A stretch of 64,000 nt of DNA from Streptomyces hygroscopicus (GTDB lineage Bacteria; Actinomycetota; Actinomycetes; Streptomycetales; Streptomycetaceae): contig NZ_LBMW01000006.1 in assembly GCF_026168105.1 (NCBI RefSeq), positions 207,286 through 271,285 on the forward strand, written 5' to 3'. Position numbers and translations under genes: made by a program. This document shows positions 1-9,754 of the stretch, piece after piece; position 1 is the stretch's first letter; each line of letters begins with the position of its first letter. The notes under the pieces are model-generated. The model was not told the origin of the DNA and did no database searches. It saw nothing but the letters and a program-made list of their open reading frames with translations.

Positions 1-1266
1 GATCGCAAGGCCCTGCACGAGCAGGAGGCCGACGGTGACAACGGTGTCGAGCCGTCCGCGCTCGAGGAGGCCGAGCAGTGGTACCGGCAGGCCGCCGCGC
101 GCGGGCACCGGCGGGCCGCACTGCACCTCGGGGCGATCCTGGAGAGGCGGGGCGACCTCAAGGAGGCCGGCCGCTGGTATCTGACGAGCGCCAAGGACGG
201 CGAGGCGCGGGCGGCGTGTGCGCTCGGCTTCCTGCTGCGGGACGCGGGCGACACCGAGAGCGCCGCCGTCTGGTGGCTGCGTGCCGCGCAGGAAGGGGAC
301 GGCAACGCGGCCAACGCGCTGGGCGCACTGCACGCCGAGCGGGGCGAGACGCAGACCGCCGAGCGGTGGTACCGGGCGGCGCTGGACGCCGGTGACGTCA
401 ACGGCGCGTACAACCTCGGGTTGCTCTGCGCGGAGCAGGGACGGACCGCGCAGGCCGACCAGTGGTACCGGCGGGCGGCGTACGCCGGGCACCGGGAGGC
501 CGCCAATGCGCTCGCCATCCTGCTGCTGCAGGGCGGGGACGCGGAGGGTGCCGAACCGTGGTTCTCCAAGGCCGCGGAGGCGGGGAGCGTGGACGCCGCG
601 TTCAACCTCGGGATCCTCTACGCGGGGCGCGGCGAGGAGGAGACCGCGCTGGGGTGGTACGAGCGCGCGGCGGCCGCCGGGCACAGCGAGGCGGCGCTCC
701 AAGTCGGTATCGCGCGGCTGCGGGAGGGTGACGAGCAGACGGCCGAGCGGCATCTGCGGTGCGCCGCCGGCGGCGGCAGCGCCGAGGCCGCCTACCGGCT
801 GGCGACCCTGCTGGACGCGCGCCGGCCGCCGGAGCCCGCGCATGAGCTGGGCGAGCCGTCGCAGGAGAAGAGCGAGTGCGAGGAGTGGTACGACCGGGCG
901 GCGTCGCAGGGGCATCGGCGCGCGCAGGTGCGGGTCGGGATGCTGGCCGCCGCGCGGGGCGATGTGGTGGAGGCGGCGCGGTGGTACCGGGAGGCGGCGG
1001 AGGGCGGATCGCGGAACGGGGCCTTCAACCTCGGGCTGCTGCTGGCACGGGAGGGGAGCGAGCCGGAGGCGGCGCTGTGGTGGACGCGGGCGGCTGACGC
1101 CGGGCACGGGCGGGCCGCCCTGAGACTGGCCCTCGTCTATGCGCGCCGGGGGGAGCTGGCGGATGGGCAGCGGTGGGCCGACCGTGCCGTGTCCCTGGGG
1201 CCGGCCGAGGTGTCCGAGCGGGCGGCTCGCCTGCGGGACGCGTTGCGGGAGGAGCTGTCGGCATGA
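1..1266 (+). CDS. Sel1/TPR-repeat protein, 5' end outside window
   Basis: The reading frame is open from base 1, so the start lies upstream; 421 residues are visible. They form about ten degenerate repeats of roughly 36 residues with the pattern A..WYRRAA..GH..AA..LG.L, typical of Sel1-like (SLR) alpha-solenoid repeats that act as protein-interaction scaffolds. No catalytic motif or membrane segment is visible in the part present. The frame ends 93 bp before the initiator tRNA gene on the same strand. Partner and role are unknown; the assignment to the Sel1/TPR superfamily is firm. Confidence 0.85.
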   Translation, partial: DRKALHEQEADGDNGVEPSALEEAEQWYRQAAARGHRRAALHLGAILERRGDLKEAGRWYLTSAKDGEARAACALGFLLRDAGDTESAAVWWLRAAQEGDGNAANALGALHAERGETQTAERWYRAALDAGDVNGAYNLGLLCAEQGRTAQADQWYRRAAYAGHREAANALAILLLQGGDAEGAEPWFSKAAEAGSVDAAFNLGILYAGRGEEETALGWYERAAAAGHSEAALQVGIARLREGDEQTAERHLRCAAGGGSAEAAYRLATLLDARRPPEPAHELGEPSQEKSECEEWYDRAASQGHRRAQVRVGMLAAARGDVVEAARWYREAAEGGSRNGAFNLGLLLAREGSEPEAALWWTRAADAGHGRAALRLALVYARRGELADGQRWADRAVSLGPAEVSERAARLRDALREELSA

Positions 1267-1359
1267 CGGTGACCGTTGCGGGCCTGCCGGGCTCCGAACG
1301 TGGGGTGCGGAAGCGATTTGCCTCTGTCCGCTTCGTTGACGTAATGTTGCGTTCACCGA

Positions 1360-1433
1360 CGCGGGGTGGAGCAGCTCGGTAGCTCGCTGGGCTCATAACC
1401 CAGAGGTCGCAGGTTCAAATCCTGTCCCCGCTA
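1360..1433 (+). tRNA. tRNA-fMet (initiator, anticodon CAT)
   Basis: The sequence folds as a 74-nt cloverleaf. The anticodon loop CTCATAA is closed by a stem with three consecutive G-C pairs (GGG/CCC), and the first base pair of the acceptor stem is unpaired (C1 opposite T72). Both are hallmarks of bacterial initiator tRNA. Discriminator base A73 is at 1433 and CCA is not encoded. A strong terminator follows at once. Confidence 0.95.
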
Positions 1434-1441
1434 CTGAAGGC

Positions 1442-1486
1442 CCGGGGCCGGAATCCATGAGGATTCCGGCCCCGGCGCTTTTTTGC
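1442..1486 (+). terminator. Rho-independent terminator of tRNA-fMet
   Basis: A perfect 15-bp stem (1442-1456 with 1461-1475) with loop ATGA is followed within three bases by a T-run (TTTTTT), a textbook intrinsic terminator. It sits 8 bp after the tRNA. Confidence 0.93.
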
Positions 1487-1629
1487 CCCCCGGCGCGTCT
1501 TACCCCGCGGTGCGGAACGCGCCGACATCGCGGAACAGGGCCGACATCGCGGAACGGGCCGACATCGTACGCAGCGGAAAGCCCCGGCATCAGCGGAGCC
1601 GGGGCTTCAGGGGTGTCGCGGTCCGGCGG

Positions 1630-2046
1630 TCAGGCGGCCGCGCAGTCCGGGCACAGCCCGCGGTACGTCACCTCGACGTCCGAGACCGTGAAGCCGAAGC
1701 GCTCCGAGGACGGGAGGTCGGCCAGCGGGTTGCCCGTCGGGTGGACGTCGCGGATCGCGCCGCAGTGGGCGCACACCAGGTGGTGGTGCGGCCGGTGCGC
1801 GTTCGGGTCGTACCGCTTGGCGCGCTTGTCCGTGGTGACCTCGAGCACCTCGCCCAGGGAAACCAGCTCGCCCAGCGTGTTGTAGACGGTCGCCCGGGAG
1901 ATCTCGGGCAGCTTGGCGACGGCCCTCGCATGCACCTCGTCGGCTGTCAGATGGACGTGCTCGCCGTCGAGGACCTCGGCCACGACGCGCCGCTGCGCGG
2001 TCATCCGCCATCCGCGTCCGCGCAGCCGTTCCAACAGGTCACTCAT
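1630..2046 (-). CDS. catR: Fur-family peroxide-responsive repressor, CatR-like
   Basis: The 138-residue Fur/PerR-family protein has an N-terminal winged helix (residues about 1-80, with the family-typical [13 protein letters not shown] recognition region) and a C-terminal dimerisation domain. That domain has the His-rich stretch RPHHHLVC and two CxxC zinc motifs (CAHC and CPDC). It is divergent from a catalase gene, the arrangement known for S. coelicolor CatR, which represses catA until oxidised by peroxide. I chose the ATG at 2046; a GTG two codons upstream is possible and neither has a strong ribosome site. The intergenic palindrome at 2117-2130 is the likely operator for both genes. Confidence 0.88.
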   Translation of the reverse strand: MSDLLERLRGRGWRMTAQRRVVAEVLDGEHVHLTADEVHARAVAKLPEISRATVYNTLGELVSLGEVLEVTTDKRAKRYDPNAHRPHHHLVCAHCGAIRDVHPTGNPLADLPSSERFGFTVSDVEVTYRGLCPDCAAA

Positions 2047-2107
2047 GAGCACCAGCCTAGCAGGAAGAGGGACCAGGTTCCGAACTGGTGTGAATTTGGA
2101 GTTCGAC

Positions 2108-2135
2108 TTGACTTAGACATTGTCCAATGTAGGAT
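2108..2135 (+). promoter_or_regulatory. catA promoter with CatR-type palindrome in the spacer
   Basis: A -35 element TTGACT (2108-2113) and a -10 element TAGGAT (2130-2135) are 16 bp apart. The spacer holds a perfect 6+6 inverted repeat ACATTG-TC-CAATGT (2117-2130). A repressor bound here would cover both promoter elements, consistent with Fur-family control of catalase. Operator identity is inferred from position. Confidence 0.75.
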
Positions 2136-2190
2136 CAAAGTGAGCTTTGGCCAGGTACCAGATTGGTCGGAAATGACGCAGGAGGCGCAC

Positions 2191-3642
2191 GTGACGCAGG
2201 GACCGCTTACGACGGAGGCCGGTGCTCCGGTGGCCGACAACCAGAACAGCGAGACCGCAGGCGTCGGTGGCCCCGTTCTCGTTCAGGACCAGCTCCTTCT
2301 GGAGAAGCTGGCCCGCTTCAACCGCGAGCGCATCCCGGAGCGTGTCGTGCACGCCCGTGGCGCGGGCGCCTACGGCACCTTCACGGTCACCGCCGATGTC
2401 ACCCGGTACACGCGCGCCAAGTTCCTCTCCGAGGTCGGCAAGCAGACCGAGACGTTCCTGCGCTTCTCGACCGTGGCCGGCAACCTGGGTGCCCCGGACG
2501 CCGTTCGCGACCCCCGTGGATTCGCGCTGAAGTTCTACACCGAAGAGGGAAACTACGACCTCGTCGGCAACAACACCCCTGTGTTCTTCATCAAGGACGC
2601 CATCAAGTTCCCCGACTTCATCCACACCCAGAAGCGCGACCCGTACACCGGCTCGCAGGAGCCGGACAGCGTCTGGGACTTCTGGGGTCTGTCGCCCGAG
2701 TCCACCCACCAGGTGACCTGGCTGTTCGGCGACCGTGGCATCCCGGCGTCGTACCGCCACATGGACGGCTTCGGTTCTCACACCTTCCAGTGGAACAACG
2801 AGGCCGGCGAGGTCTTCTGGGTCAAGTACCACTTCAAGACCGACCAGGGCATCAAGACGCTGACCACCGGGGAAGCCGCCGGGCTGGCCGGCGAGGACCC
2901 CGACTCCCACCAGCGCGATCTGCGCGAGGCCATCGAGCGCGGCGACTTCCCGACCTGGACCGTCCACGTCCAGATCATGCCCGCGGCCGACGCGGCGACG
3001 TACCGCTTCAACCCGTTCGACCTGACCAAGGTCTGGCCGCACGCGGACTACCCGCGCATCGAGATCGGCAAGCTGGAGCTCAACCGCAACCCGGAGAACA
3101 TCTTTGCCGAGGTCGAGCAGTCGATCTTCAGCCCCGCGCACTTCGTGCCGGGCATCGGTCCCTCCCCGGACAAGATGCTCCAGGGCCGTCTCTTCGCGTA
3201 CGGCGACGCCCACCGCTACCGCGTCGGCATCAACGCCGACCACCTGCCGGTGAACCGCCCGCACGCCACCGAGGCGCGCACCAACTCCCGTGACGGCTTT
3301 CTGTACGACGGCCGCCACAAGGGCGCGAGGAACTACGAGCCGAACAGCTTCGGCGGCCCGTTCCAGACGGACAGGCCGCTGTGGCAGTCGACGCCGGTCA
3401 CCGGCGCCACGGGCAACCACGAGGCCCCGGTCCACGCCGAGGACGACGACTTCGTGCAGGCGGGCAACCTCTACCGGCTGATGACGGACCAGGAGAAGGA
3501 GCGTCTGATCGCCAACCTCGCGGGTTCCCTCGCACAGGTCTCGCGCGACGACATCGCCGAGCGTGCGATCAGCAACTTCCGTCAGGCCGACGGAGACTTT
3601 GGCAAGCGCCTGGAGGCCGCGGTCCAAAGCCTGCGCGGCTGA
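2191..3642 (+). CDS. catA: Monofunctional haem catalase
   Basis: The 483-residue protein is a small-subunit monofunctional catalase, disproportionating hydrogen peroxide in the cytoplasm. Visible motifs are the catalytic His region [14 protein letters not shown] (about residues 50-65), the Asn region [11 protein letters not shown] (about 125) and the proximal haem Tyr region [12 protein letters not shown] (about 335). The GTG at 2191 is preferred because AGGAGG lies 5 bp upstream; an ATG at 2173 is in frame but lacks a site. It is divergent from catR and behind a promoter that carries a palindrome, so peroxide induction via CatR is expected. It is the major vegetative catalase type of Streptomyces. 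Confidence 0.95.
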   Translation: MTQGPLTTEAGAPVADNQNSETAGVGGPVLVQDQLLLEKLARFNRERIPERVVHARGAGAYGTFTVTADVTRYTRAKFLSEVGKQTETFLRFSTVAGNLGAPDAVRDPRGFALKFYTEEGNYDLVGNNTPVFFIKDAIKFPDFIHTQKRDPYTGSQEPDSVWDFWGLSPESTHQVTWLFGDRGIPASYRHMDGFGSHTFQWNNEAGEVFWVKYHFKTDQGIKTLTTGEAAGLAGEDPDSHQRDLREAIERGDFPTWTVHVQIMPAADAATYRFNPFDLTKVWPHADYPRIEIGKLELNRNPENIFAEVEQSIFSPAHFVPGIGPSPDKMLQGRLFAYGDAHRYRVGINADHLPVNRPHATEARTNSRDGFLYDGRHKGARNYEPNSFGGPFQTDRPLWQSTPVTGATGNHEAPVHAEDDDFVQAGNLYRLMTDQEKERLIANLAGSLAQVSRDDIAERAISNFRQADGDFGKRLEAAVQSLRG

Positions 3643-3670
3643 CCCGGGTTGGACCGCTTGCCGTAGGGGA

Positions 3671-3702
3671 CGGGCCGGAACCCCTGTGGGGACCCCGGCC
3701 CG
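3671..3702 (+). terminator. GC-rich hairpin after catA
   Basis: CGGGCCGG (3671-3678) pairs with CCGGCCCG (3695-3702), with inner CCCC/GGGG pairing around loop TGT. There is no T-run, as is usual in Streptomyces. It lies between convergent catA and the CBS gene and may serve both. Confidence 0.7.
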
Positions 3703-3717
3703 CCCGCGTGTGCGCGG

Positions 3718-4119
3718 TCAGCCGGTGGTGGCCGGGACGCGCTCCCGGGCCGGCGCCCAGCAGCGGATGATGTCGCGGACCGAGACGACACCGACCGGCT
3801 CGTCGCGGTCCAGGACGATCAGATGCCGGAAGCCGCCGTGTGCCATGGCGCGGGCGGCCTCTTCGAGGGTCCAGGTGGGAGCGGCGAACACCACGTCCGT
3901 GGTGGTGTGGGCGTGGGCCCGCTCGGTGTCGGGGCACTGGCCCAGACCGACGGAGTTGAGGATGTCGCGTTCGGTGAGGATGCCGATACCTCCGGCATCC
4001 GGATCGAGCACGACGGCCGCGCCGACACGGCGGGCGGACATCAGTGCTGCGGCCTGGCGGAGGGTGTGGGTTGGGCCGATGGTGAGGACGACTGTGCTCA
4101 TGGCGTCGCTGACGTGCAT
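3718..4119 (-). CDS. CBS-domain pair protein
   Basis: The 133-residue protein consists almost entirely of two CBS motifs, residues about 5-60 (VSDAMSTVVLTIGPTHTL, GIGILTERDIL) and 70-125 (VVFAAPTWTLEEA, VGVVSVRDII). This Bateman module binds adenosyl nucleotides and usually regulates a partner protein. The ATG at 4119 has AGGAGGT 11 bp upstream; an in-frame start 39 bp further out is less likely. It is convergent with catA. No partner domain is fused, so the target is unknown. Confidence 0.85.
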   Translation of the reverse strand: MHVSDAMSTVVLTIGPTHTLRQAAALMSARRVGAAVVLDPDAGGIGILTERDILNSVGLGQCPDTERAHAHTTTDVVFAAPTWTLEEAARAMAHGGFRHLIVLDRDEPVGVVSVRDIIRCWAPARERVPATTG

Positions 4120-4316
4120 GGTGGGGAGCCACCTCCTGGAGAATGCACGGGAATGCACTGGCTCAGCGCTCCGGATCCATTGGATGCCGCCCGCCGGAGA
4201 CGCCTGTTCCCCACTTCACAAGTTCACAAGTGGGGGAACTTTCAGGGTCTCAGGCAAAGGGCGAGTCAACAAGGGGGCGTGCGACGTGAGTTCAGGGGCG
4301 CACGCGGTGCACGTAT

Positions 4317-4351
4317 AGATCCGTACACCTCTGTGGGAGCGGTACGGATCT
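4317..4351 (-). terminator. Hairpin downstream of hisN
   Basis: AGATCCGTAC (4317-4326) pairs perfectly with GTACGGATCT (4342-4351). It starts 7 bp after the hisN stop codon in the direction of transcription. Confidence 0.65.
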
Positions 4352-4358
4352 GTGGTTG

Positions 4359-5186
4359 CTAGTACCGGTCGTTGAGATGGTCGAGCAGTGCGTCGTGGAG
4401 GAGCCCGTTGGAGGCGGCTGCGTTGCCGCTGTGCGGACCCGGGCGGCCGTCGAGACCGGTGAAGGAGCCGCCGGCCTCCGTCACGATGATCGCGTTCGCC
4501 GCCATGTCCCACAGGGACAGCTCGGGCTCGGCGCAGATGTCGACCGAGCCCTCGGCGACCATCATGTACGGCCAGAAGTCGCCGTACCCGCGGGTGCGCC
4601 ACACCGCGCGTGTCAGGTCCAGGAAGCCGCCCAGCCGGCCCTGCTCCTCCCAGCCGGAGAGCGAGGAGTACGCGAAGGACGCGTCGGACAGCTTCGAGAC
4701 GCGCGAGACCTGCAGCCGGGAGGCCGAGGACAGGCTGCGGCCGGTGAAGGCGCCGTGCCCCTTCGCGGCCCACCAGCGGCGGCCCAGCGCGGGGGCCGAG
4801 ACGACTCCTACGACGGGCTGGTAACCGCCCCCGCTCTCGGCTCCGCCCGAGCGGGAGGGCCCCGCCTCCATGAGGGAGATCAGGGTGGCCCACACCGGCA
4901 CACCGCGCACGTAGTTCTTGGTGCCGTCGATCGGGTCCACGACCCAGCGGCGCGGTCCCGTGCCCTCGATGCCGTACTCCTCGCCGAGGACCGCGTCCCG
5001 CGGCCGGGCACGCTGCAGCTGGCCGCGGATCAGCTCCTCGGCGCCCTTGTCCGCCTCGCTCACCGGCGTCATGTCCGGCTTGGTCTCGACCTTGAGGTCG
5101 AGGGCCTTGAACCGGGCCATGGTCGCGGCGTCGGCCGCGTCCGCGAGCACATGGGCGAGCCGCAGGTCATCGAGATAGTCGGGCAT
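4359..5186 (-). CDS. hisN: Histidinol-phosphatase, inositol monophosphatase family
   Basis: The 275-residue enzyme belongs to the metal-dependent IMPase fold family. The metal-binding signature is [15 protein letters not shown] (residues about 87-101), a Glu-Glu pair sits upstream (LGEEYG), and the C-terminal motif is [18 protein letters not shown]. The S. coelicolor orthologue (SCO5208, from memory) dephosphorylates L-histidinol phosphate in histidine biosynthesis; an inositol or other sugar phosphatase role cannot be excluded from sequence. The ATG at 5186 follows a TACGGT -10-like box by 6 bp with no ribosome site, suggesting a leaderless mRNA. Confidence 0.83.
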   Translation of the reverse strand: MPDYLDDLRLAHVLADAADAATMARFKALDLKVETKPDMTPVSEADKGAEELIRGQLQRARPRDAVLGEEYGIEGTGPRRWVVDPIDGTKNYVRGVPVWATLISLMEAGPSRSGGAESGGGYQPVVGVVSAPALGRRWWAAKGHGAFTGRSLSSASRLQVSRVSKLSDASFAYSSLSGWEEQGRLGGFLDLTRAVWRTRGYGDFWPYMMVAEGSVDICAEPELSLWDMAANAIIVTEAGGSFTGLDGRPGPHSGNAAASNGLLHDALLDHLNDRY

Positions 5187-5310
5187 GACCGAACCGTATC
5201 TGCCCCATCCGGCGAACGGCCAGGCGCCCCACGGGATCCTCGCCCCTGTCGCCGTCGTGTGATCACGGCGTGCGATGGCCGGTGCACGCCCCCCGATGCC
5301 GCCGCGAACC

Positions 5311-5337
5311 CTTGACAGTGCTTGTGCACGCGTCAAG
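5311..5337 (+). promoter_or_regulatory. Promoter with TetR-type inverted repeat
   Basis: TTGACA (5312-5317) is a consensus -35 element. It is part of a perfect inverted repeat CTTGAC-N15-GTCAAG (5311-5316 and 5332-5337) just upstream of the tetR gene. This is the expected geometry for an autorepressed operator; repressor identity is inferred. Confidence 0.6.
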
Positions 5338-5375
5338 TCTGTGCGTCAGAGCCGCCGACCCCGAGGGAGGCGATG

Positions 5376-5972
5376 ATGCCTGCAGCGCGGGAATCCCTAC
5401 TGGACGCCGCCTATACGGCGCTCCTGCGCCGCCCGTGGTCCGCCGTGCGCATGGTGGACGTGGCGGCAGCGGCCGGTGTCTCGCGCCAGACGCTGTACAA
5501 CGAGTTCGGCAGCAAGGAGGGGCTCGCCCGGGCACTGGTGCGCCGGGAGGCCGACAGCTATCTCGCCGGTGTGGAGCGCACGCTCGCCCTTCCCGCGGAC
5601 ACCCGTGACCGGCTGGCCGCAACCGCCGAGTGGACCGCGTCGGCCGCCCGCGACAACGCGCTCGTCCGCGCCATGCTCACCGGCTGCTGGGGCGAGCGCC
5701 TGCCCGCGCCGTCGCTCTCGGCCGTGCCGTCCACCTCCGCAGTGCCCGCGCAGCGCCGGGCCGACGGGCCGCTGCCGTCCCCGGCGGACTTCGTGGGCCT
5801 GGTCCGGGATCGCGCGGTCGCGGCAGTGGCCGGGCCCGGGGCGGGCAAGGCGGATGCGGGGGAGCTGGCACGAGGGTGTGAGCTGGTCGTTCGGCTGGCT
5901 CTGTCGTGTGTGGTGGCTCCGCCGGGGAAGAGCGGCGTGGGGGATCTGGTGCGGGCCGCCTGGCCGCGGTGA
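5376..5972 (+). CDS. TetR-family transcriptional repressor
   Basis: The 198-residue regulator has an N-terminal helix-turn-helix (residues about 10-55, VDVAAAAGVSRQTLYNEFGSKEGL) and a C-terminal ligand-binding region. The second ATG of an ATGATG pair at 5373/5376 is chosen because AGGGAGG is 5 bp away. It is convergent with a small multidrug resistance gene, so control of that pump is plausible though the ligand is unknown. A perfect inverted repeat overlaps its promoter and suggests autoregulation. Confidence 0.87.
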   Translation: MPAARESLLDAAYTALLRRPWSAVRMVDVAAAAGVSRQTLYNEFGSKEGLARALVRREADSYLAGVERTLALPADTRDRLAATAEWTASAARDNALVRAMLTGCWGERLPAPSLSAVPSTSAVPAQRRADGPLPSPADFVGLVRDRAVAAVAGPGAGKADAGELARGCELVVRLALSCVVAPPGKSGVGDLVRAAWPR

Positions 5973-6086
5973 CCGTTGGCGGGTTCGCCCGGTGAGGTGT
6001 GCCGGGTGGCCGCGAACCGGCAGCGGCTTGTCGCGCCCACGCGGCGGAGCCGCGGACCGGCACCCCGCGCCCCCGAAGGGGCGCTC

Positions 6087-6410
6087 TCAGTGGGCCGAGC
6101 CCGACAGCTGCAGCCCCATGACGCCCACGATCACCAGCGTGATCGAGACGATCTTCAGGGTGGAGACCAGGTCGCCCAGGAAGATCATGCCGTAGATCGC
6201 GGTTCCGGCCGCGCCGATGCCCGTCCACACCGCGTACGCGGGGCCCACGTCGAGCTTCCGCAGGGAGAGGGTGAGAAGGCCGAAGCTGCCGAGGGCGAAG
6301 CAGCAGAACGCGACCGTGGGCCAGAGCCGGGTGAAACCGTGCGAGAGCTTCAGACAGACGGCGAAACCGGTCTCCAGAAGCCCGGCCACGATGACCAGCA
6401 GCCACGCCAT
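6087..6410 (-). CDS. sugE: SMR-family efflux protein (SugE/EmrE type)
   Basis: The 107-residue protein has four transmembrane helices covering almost its whole length. The conserved membrane Glu is in helix 1 (AGLLETGFAV), and the signature AYAVWTGIGAAG is in helix 3. Members work as dual-topology dimers exporting quaternary ammonium compounds or guanidinium with proton antiport. GGAGGAGA precedes the ATG at 6410. SugE-like guanidinium export is the better guess, but EmrE-like function is not excluded. Confidence 0.85.
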   Translation of the reverse strand: MAWLLVIVAGLLETGFAVCLKLSHGFTRLWPTVAFCCFALGSFGLLTLSLRKLDVGPAYAVWTGIGAAGTAIYGMIFLGDLVSTLKIVSITLVIVGVMGLQLSGSAH

Positions 6411-6522
6411 GTCTTCTCCTCCCGCATCCCCACGTCGACTGCTTCGTCTGGTCGGATCTGGCCGGTGCGAGTAAGCATTTACCGGCGCGGGAGGGGCGCA
6501 AACACCGCGGAGGTCAGTCGCG

Positions 6523-7533
6523 TCAGTCGCCTTCCCTCCGCTCCCGCGTGGCCAGCAGCCTGCGCAGGGAGTACAGCCGCGCCGGGTCCGCGTGTCCCTC
6601 GGCCACCCAGGCGTCCAGGGCACAGTCCGGTTCGTCGTGACTGCACGCCCGGGGACAGCCCTCGGTACCTGGCTCCAGGTCCGGGAAGGCGTGGATCACC
6701 CGGGAGGGGTCGATGTGCGCCAGACCGAAGGACCGTACGCCTGGGGTGTCGATCACCCAGCTGTCGCTCTGACGCAGCGGCAGCGCCAGCGCCGAGGTCG
6801 TGGTGTGCCGGCCGCGGCCGGTCACCGCGTTGACATGGCCCGTCGTCCGCCGCCGTTCCTCCGGCACCAACGCGTTGACGAGTGTCGTCTTGCCCACTCC
6901 GGAGTGCCCGACGAACGCGGTGATCCTGCCGTCCAGAAACTCGCGCACCCGGTCCGCGGCGGCGCCGTCCTCCAGCTCCTCGCGACTGGTGACGACATAC
7001 GGGATGTCCAGCGCCCCGTAAAGCTCCAGCAGCTTGTCGGCCGGGGCGAGGTCCGACTTGGTCATCACCAGGAGTGGCTCCAGGCCGCCGTCGTACGCCG
7101 CCACCAGACAGCGGTCGATCAGACGGGGGCGCGGCTCGGGGTCGGCCAGGGCCGTGACGATGGCGAGCTGGTCGGCGTTTGCGACGACCACGCGCTCGTA
7201 CGGATCGTCGTCGTCGGCGGTGCGGCGCAGGAGGGATGAGCGTTCCTCGATGCGGACGATACGGGCGAGCGTGTCCTTGTTGCCGGACAGATCGCCGACG
7301 AGCGCGACGCGGTCGCCGACCACCGCCGCCTTGCGGCCCAGCTCGCGGGCCTTCATCGCCATGACCGTACGGTCGTCGACGAGGCAGGTCAGACGGCCGC
7401 GGTCGACGGTGAGGACCATGCCCTCGGCCGCGTCCTCGTGTTTGGGCCGGATGTTGGTACGGGGCCGGTTGCCCTTGCGGTTCGGGCGGGTGCGGATGTC
7501 GTCCTCGTCGGTGTGCTTGCCGTAGCGGCGCAT
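6523..7533 (-). CDS. rsgA: Ribosome small-subunit-dependent GTPase A (RsgA/YjeQ)
   Basis: The 336-residue circularly permuted GTPase assists late 30S subunit maturation. Motifs appear in permuted order: G4 TKSD, then the P-loop GHSGVGKTT, then G3 DTPG. An N-terminal OB fold comes first, and a C-terminal zinc knuckle (CPRACSHDEPDC) ends the protein. The ATG at 7533 lies 16 bp after the aroA stop, so the two form an operon. The first 40 residues are unusually rich in Arg, Lys and Asp, as in other actinobacterial RsgA. Confidence 0.93.
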   Translation of the reverse strand: MRRYGKHTDEDDIRTRPNRKGNRPRTNIRPKHEDAAEGMVLTVDRGRLTCLVDDRTVMAMKARELGRKAAVVGDRVALVGDLSGNKDTLARIVRIEERSSLLRRTADDDDPYERVVVANADQLAIVTALADPEPRPRLIDRCLVAAYDGGLEPLLVMTKSDLAPADKLLELYGALDIPYVVTSREELEDGAAADRVREFLDGRITAFVGHSGVGKTTLVNALVPEERRRTTGHVNAVTGRGRHTTTSALALPLRQSDSWVIDTPGVRSFGLAHIDPSRVIHAFPDLEPGTEGCPRACSHDEPDCALDAWVAEGHADPARLYSLRRLLATRERREGD

Positions 7534-7549
7534 GGTTCCAGTCCGCCCG

Positions 7550-8866
7550 TCAGTCCCCGAGCATCCCGGCCCACAGCTCGGGGAAGTCCGGCAGCGTCTT
7601 GGCCGTCGTCGCCACGTTCTCGATCTGCACGCCGTCGACCGCGAGGCCGATGATCGCGCCCGCGGTGGCCATGCGGTGGTCGTCGTAGGTGTGGAAGACC
7701 CCGCCGTGCAGCGGGCGCGGACGGATCTCCAGGCCGTCGGCGGTCTCGGTGACATCGCCGCCCAGCTCGTTGATCTCCTTGGTGAGCGCGGCCAGGCGGT
7801 CCGTCTCGTGCAGCCGCAGGTGGGCCACGCCGCGCAGGGTCGACGGGGAGTCCGCGAGGGCCGCGAGCGCCGCGATGCCGGGCGTCAGCTCGCCGACCTC
7901 GCCCAGGTCCACGTCGATGCCGTGGATGGCACCCGATCCGGTGAACTCCAGGCCGCGCTCGGTCAGCGCGCAGGATCCGCCCATCTCGGTGAAGATCTCG
8001 CGCAGCCGGTCGCCGGGCTGGGTCGTACGGGCCGGCCAGTCGGGGATGACGACCTTGCCGCCGGTGACCAGGGCGGCGGCGAGGAACGGCTGGGCGTTGG
8101 ACAGGTCGGGCTCGACGGTCAGGTCGCGGCCGAGCAGGGCGCCCGGCGTGACCCGCCAGACGTTGGCCTCGCCGCCCGACTCGGGGGTGTCCACCTGGGC
8201 GCCGACCGCGCGCAGCATGTCGACGGTCATCCGGATGTGCGGCAGCGAGGGCAGCGTCGAGCCGGTGTGGCGGACCTCGACGCCCTGGTTGAAGCGCGGG
8301 GCGGACAGCAGCAGGGCGCTCACGAACTGGGAGGACGAGGAAGCGTCGATCGACACAGGGCCGCCGTCCAGCGCGCCGCCGCCGTGCACGGTCAGCGGCA
8401 GCGCGCCGCGGCCGTCGTCGTCGATGCGGGCGCCGAGGGCGCGCAGGGCGTCGATCACGCCGTTGAGGGGGCGTTCGTACGAGCGCGGGTCGCCGTCGAA
8501 CCGGATCGGGCCGTCGGCGAGCGCCGCCACCGGCGGCAGGAAGCGCATCACGGTGCCGGCGTTGCCGACGTCGACCGTGGCGGGGCCGTGCAGCGCGGCG
8601 GGGATCACCCGCCAGGTCTCGCCGGAGCCGTCGGGGCCGACCCCCTCCTCGATGCCGACACCCATGGCGCGCAGGGCGGCCGCCATCAGCAGGGTGTCGC
8701 GGGAGCGCAGCGGGCGCCGCACCCAGCCGGGCTCTGAGGCGAGGGCGGCCAGGACGAGGGCGCGGTTGGTGACCGACTTGGACCCGGGCACGTGGACCGT
8801 CGCGTCGACGGCTCCGCTCGCGTGCGGGGCGGTCCAGAGGGCGGAGTGCGGCGGGTTCACGGTCAT
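7550..8866 (-). CDS. aroA: 3-phosphoshikimate 1-carboxyvinyltransferase (EPSP synthase)
   Basis: The 438-residue enzyme catalyses the sixth shikimate-pathway step, joining shikimate-3-phosphate and PEP. Recognisable elements are [18 protein letters not shown] near the N-terminus, the GNAGTVMRF loop (about residue 100), [12 protein letters not shown], and the C-terminal [20 protein letters not shown] and YDDHRMA motifs. The start at 8866 follows a TACAGT -10-like box by 6 bp with no ribosome site, so the transcript is probably leaderless. It is the first gene of a two-gene operon with rsgA. Confidence 0.95.
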   Translation of the reverse strand: MTVNPPHSALWTAPHASGAVDATVHVPGSKSVTNRALVLAALASEPGWVRRPLRSRDTLLMAAALRAMGVGIEEGVGPDGSGETWRVIPAALHGPATVDVGNAGTVMRFLPPVAALADGPIRFDGDPRSYERPLNGVIDALRALGARIDDDGRGALPLTVHGGGALDGGPVSIDASSSSQFVSALLLSAPRFNQGVEVRHTGSTLPSLPHIRMTVDMLRAVGAQVDTPESGGEANVWRVTPGALLGRDLTVEPDLSNAQPFLAAALVTGGKVVIPDWPARTTQPGDRLREIFTEMGGSCALTERGLEFTGSGAIHGIDVDLGEVGELTPGIAALAALADSPSTLRGVAHLRLHETDRLAALTKEINELGGDVTETADGLEIRPRPLHGGVFHTYDDHRMATAGAIIGLAVDGVQIENVATTAKTLPDFPELWAGMLGD

Positions 8867-9022
8867 GCGCCCCACTGTAGTGGTTGGCCCAGTCCATAGA
8901 TCTTGATCAAAAGCGGCGAAATATGAACGAAACCGTTGTCTGATATCCGAGCGGAATGTGCGGTGCATATATGCACCGTGACCTGGAGTCACACCGCGGG
9001 CGCCCGGCGCCGTCGTACGCCG

Positions 9023-9754
9023 TCAGAGCCGCAGCAGCCACTGTCCGCCGCCCATCAGCGAGCACAGCGACACCACGTGGAACAGGAAGAGCCACAGGCC
9101 CGCCGGTACATGGGTGAGCCGGGACAGCTGGTCCGCGTCCGAGTCCCGGGCGCCGCCGCGCGACCGCTTGGCCTGCAGCTCGAAGGCCGGGCGTACGCCG
9201 CCGACCAGCAGGAACCACACCACGGTGTACGCGAACGCCGCCTGCACCTGTGGACCGGCCAGCCATGACACCAGCAGGAACGTGCTGCCGGCGAGGACCA
9301 CGGTCAGCGCGCCGTACGCGTTGCGGATCATCACCAGCATCGCCACGAGCAGCGCCGTCGCCAGCCACAGCAGCAGCGTGATGTGCCCGGCGGCCAGCAG
9401 CGCCGCGCCGCCGAGACCGAGGAGCGGGGGAGCGGTGTAGCCCGCAGCGGCCGTGAGGATCATGCCGACGCCGTAGGGTTTGCCGCGGCTGACGGTGAGG
9501 CCACTGGTGTCGGAGTGGAGCCGGATGCCCGTGAGTGTGCGGCCCGTGAGCAGCGCGATCAGTCCGTGGCCGCCCTCGTGCGCGATGGTGATGGCATTGC
9601 GGGATATGCGCCACACGCCGTGCGGGACGACCACGGCGAGCGCGGCGACCGCGGTGGCGATCACCACCCACAGGGCGGGGTCGGGCTGGATGCCGAAGAC
9701 CCGGTCCCACAGGTCGGGCAGCGAGCTCAGGGCGGTCGAGGCGAGGCTGTCCAT
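9023..9754 (-). CDS. M50-type membrane metalloprotease homologue
   Basis: The 243-residue integral membrane protein has about six hydrophobic helices and the zinc motif HEGGH (residues about 60-64), matching HExxH of M50B intramembrane metallopeptidases. The family cleaves membrane-embedded substrates, but this compact subgroup has no defined substrate. The ATG at 9754 is the first Met before the first helix. It is divergent from the SRAP gene with about 100 bp between them. Confidence 0.8.
   Translation of the reverse strand: MDSLASTALSSLPDLWDRVFGIQPDPALWVVIATAVAALAVVVPHGVWRISRNAITIAHEGGHGLIALLTGRTLTGIRLHSDTSGLTVSRGKPYGVGMILTAAAGYTAPPLLGLGGAALLAAGHITLLLWLATALLVAMLVMIRNAYGALTVVLAGSTFLLVSWLAGPQVQAAFAYTVVWFLLVGGVRPAFELQAKRSRGGARDSDADQLSRLTHVPAGLWLFLFHVVSLCSLMGGGQWLLRL

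Noticed and set aside
1336..1364. TTGACG as -35 of the tRNA promoter
   Set aside because: The -10 would fall inside the tRNA; the true promoter must be further upstream and is not clear.
2113..3627. Long open frame antisense to catalase (504 codons)
   Set aside because: It mirrors catA and is open only because of GC-rich codon structure; the catalase frame has all family motifs.
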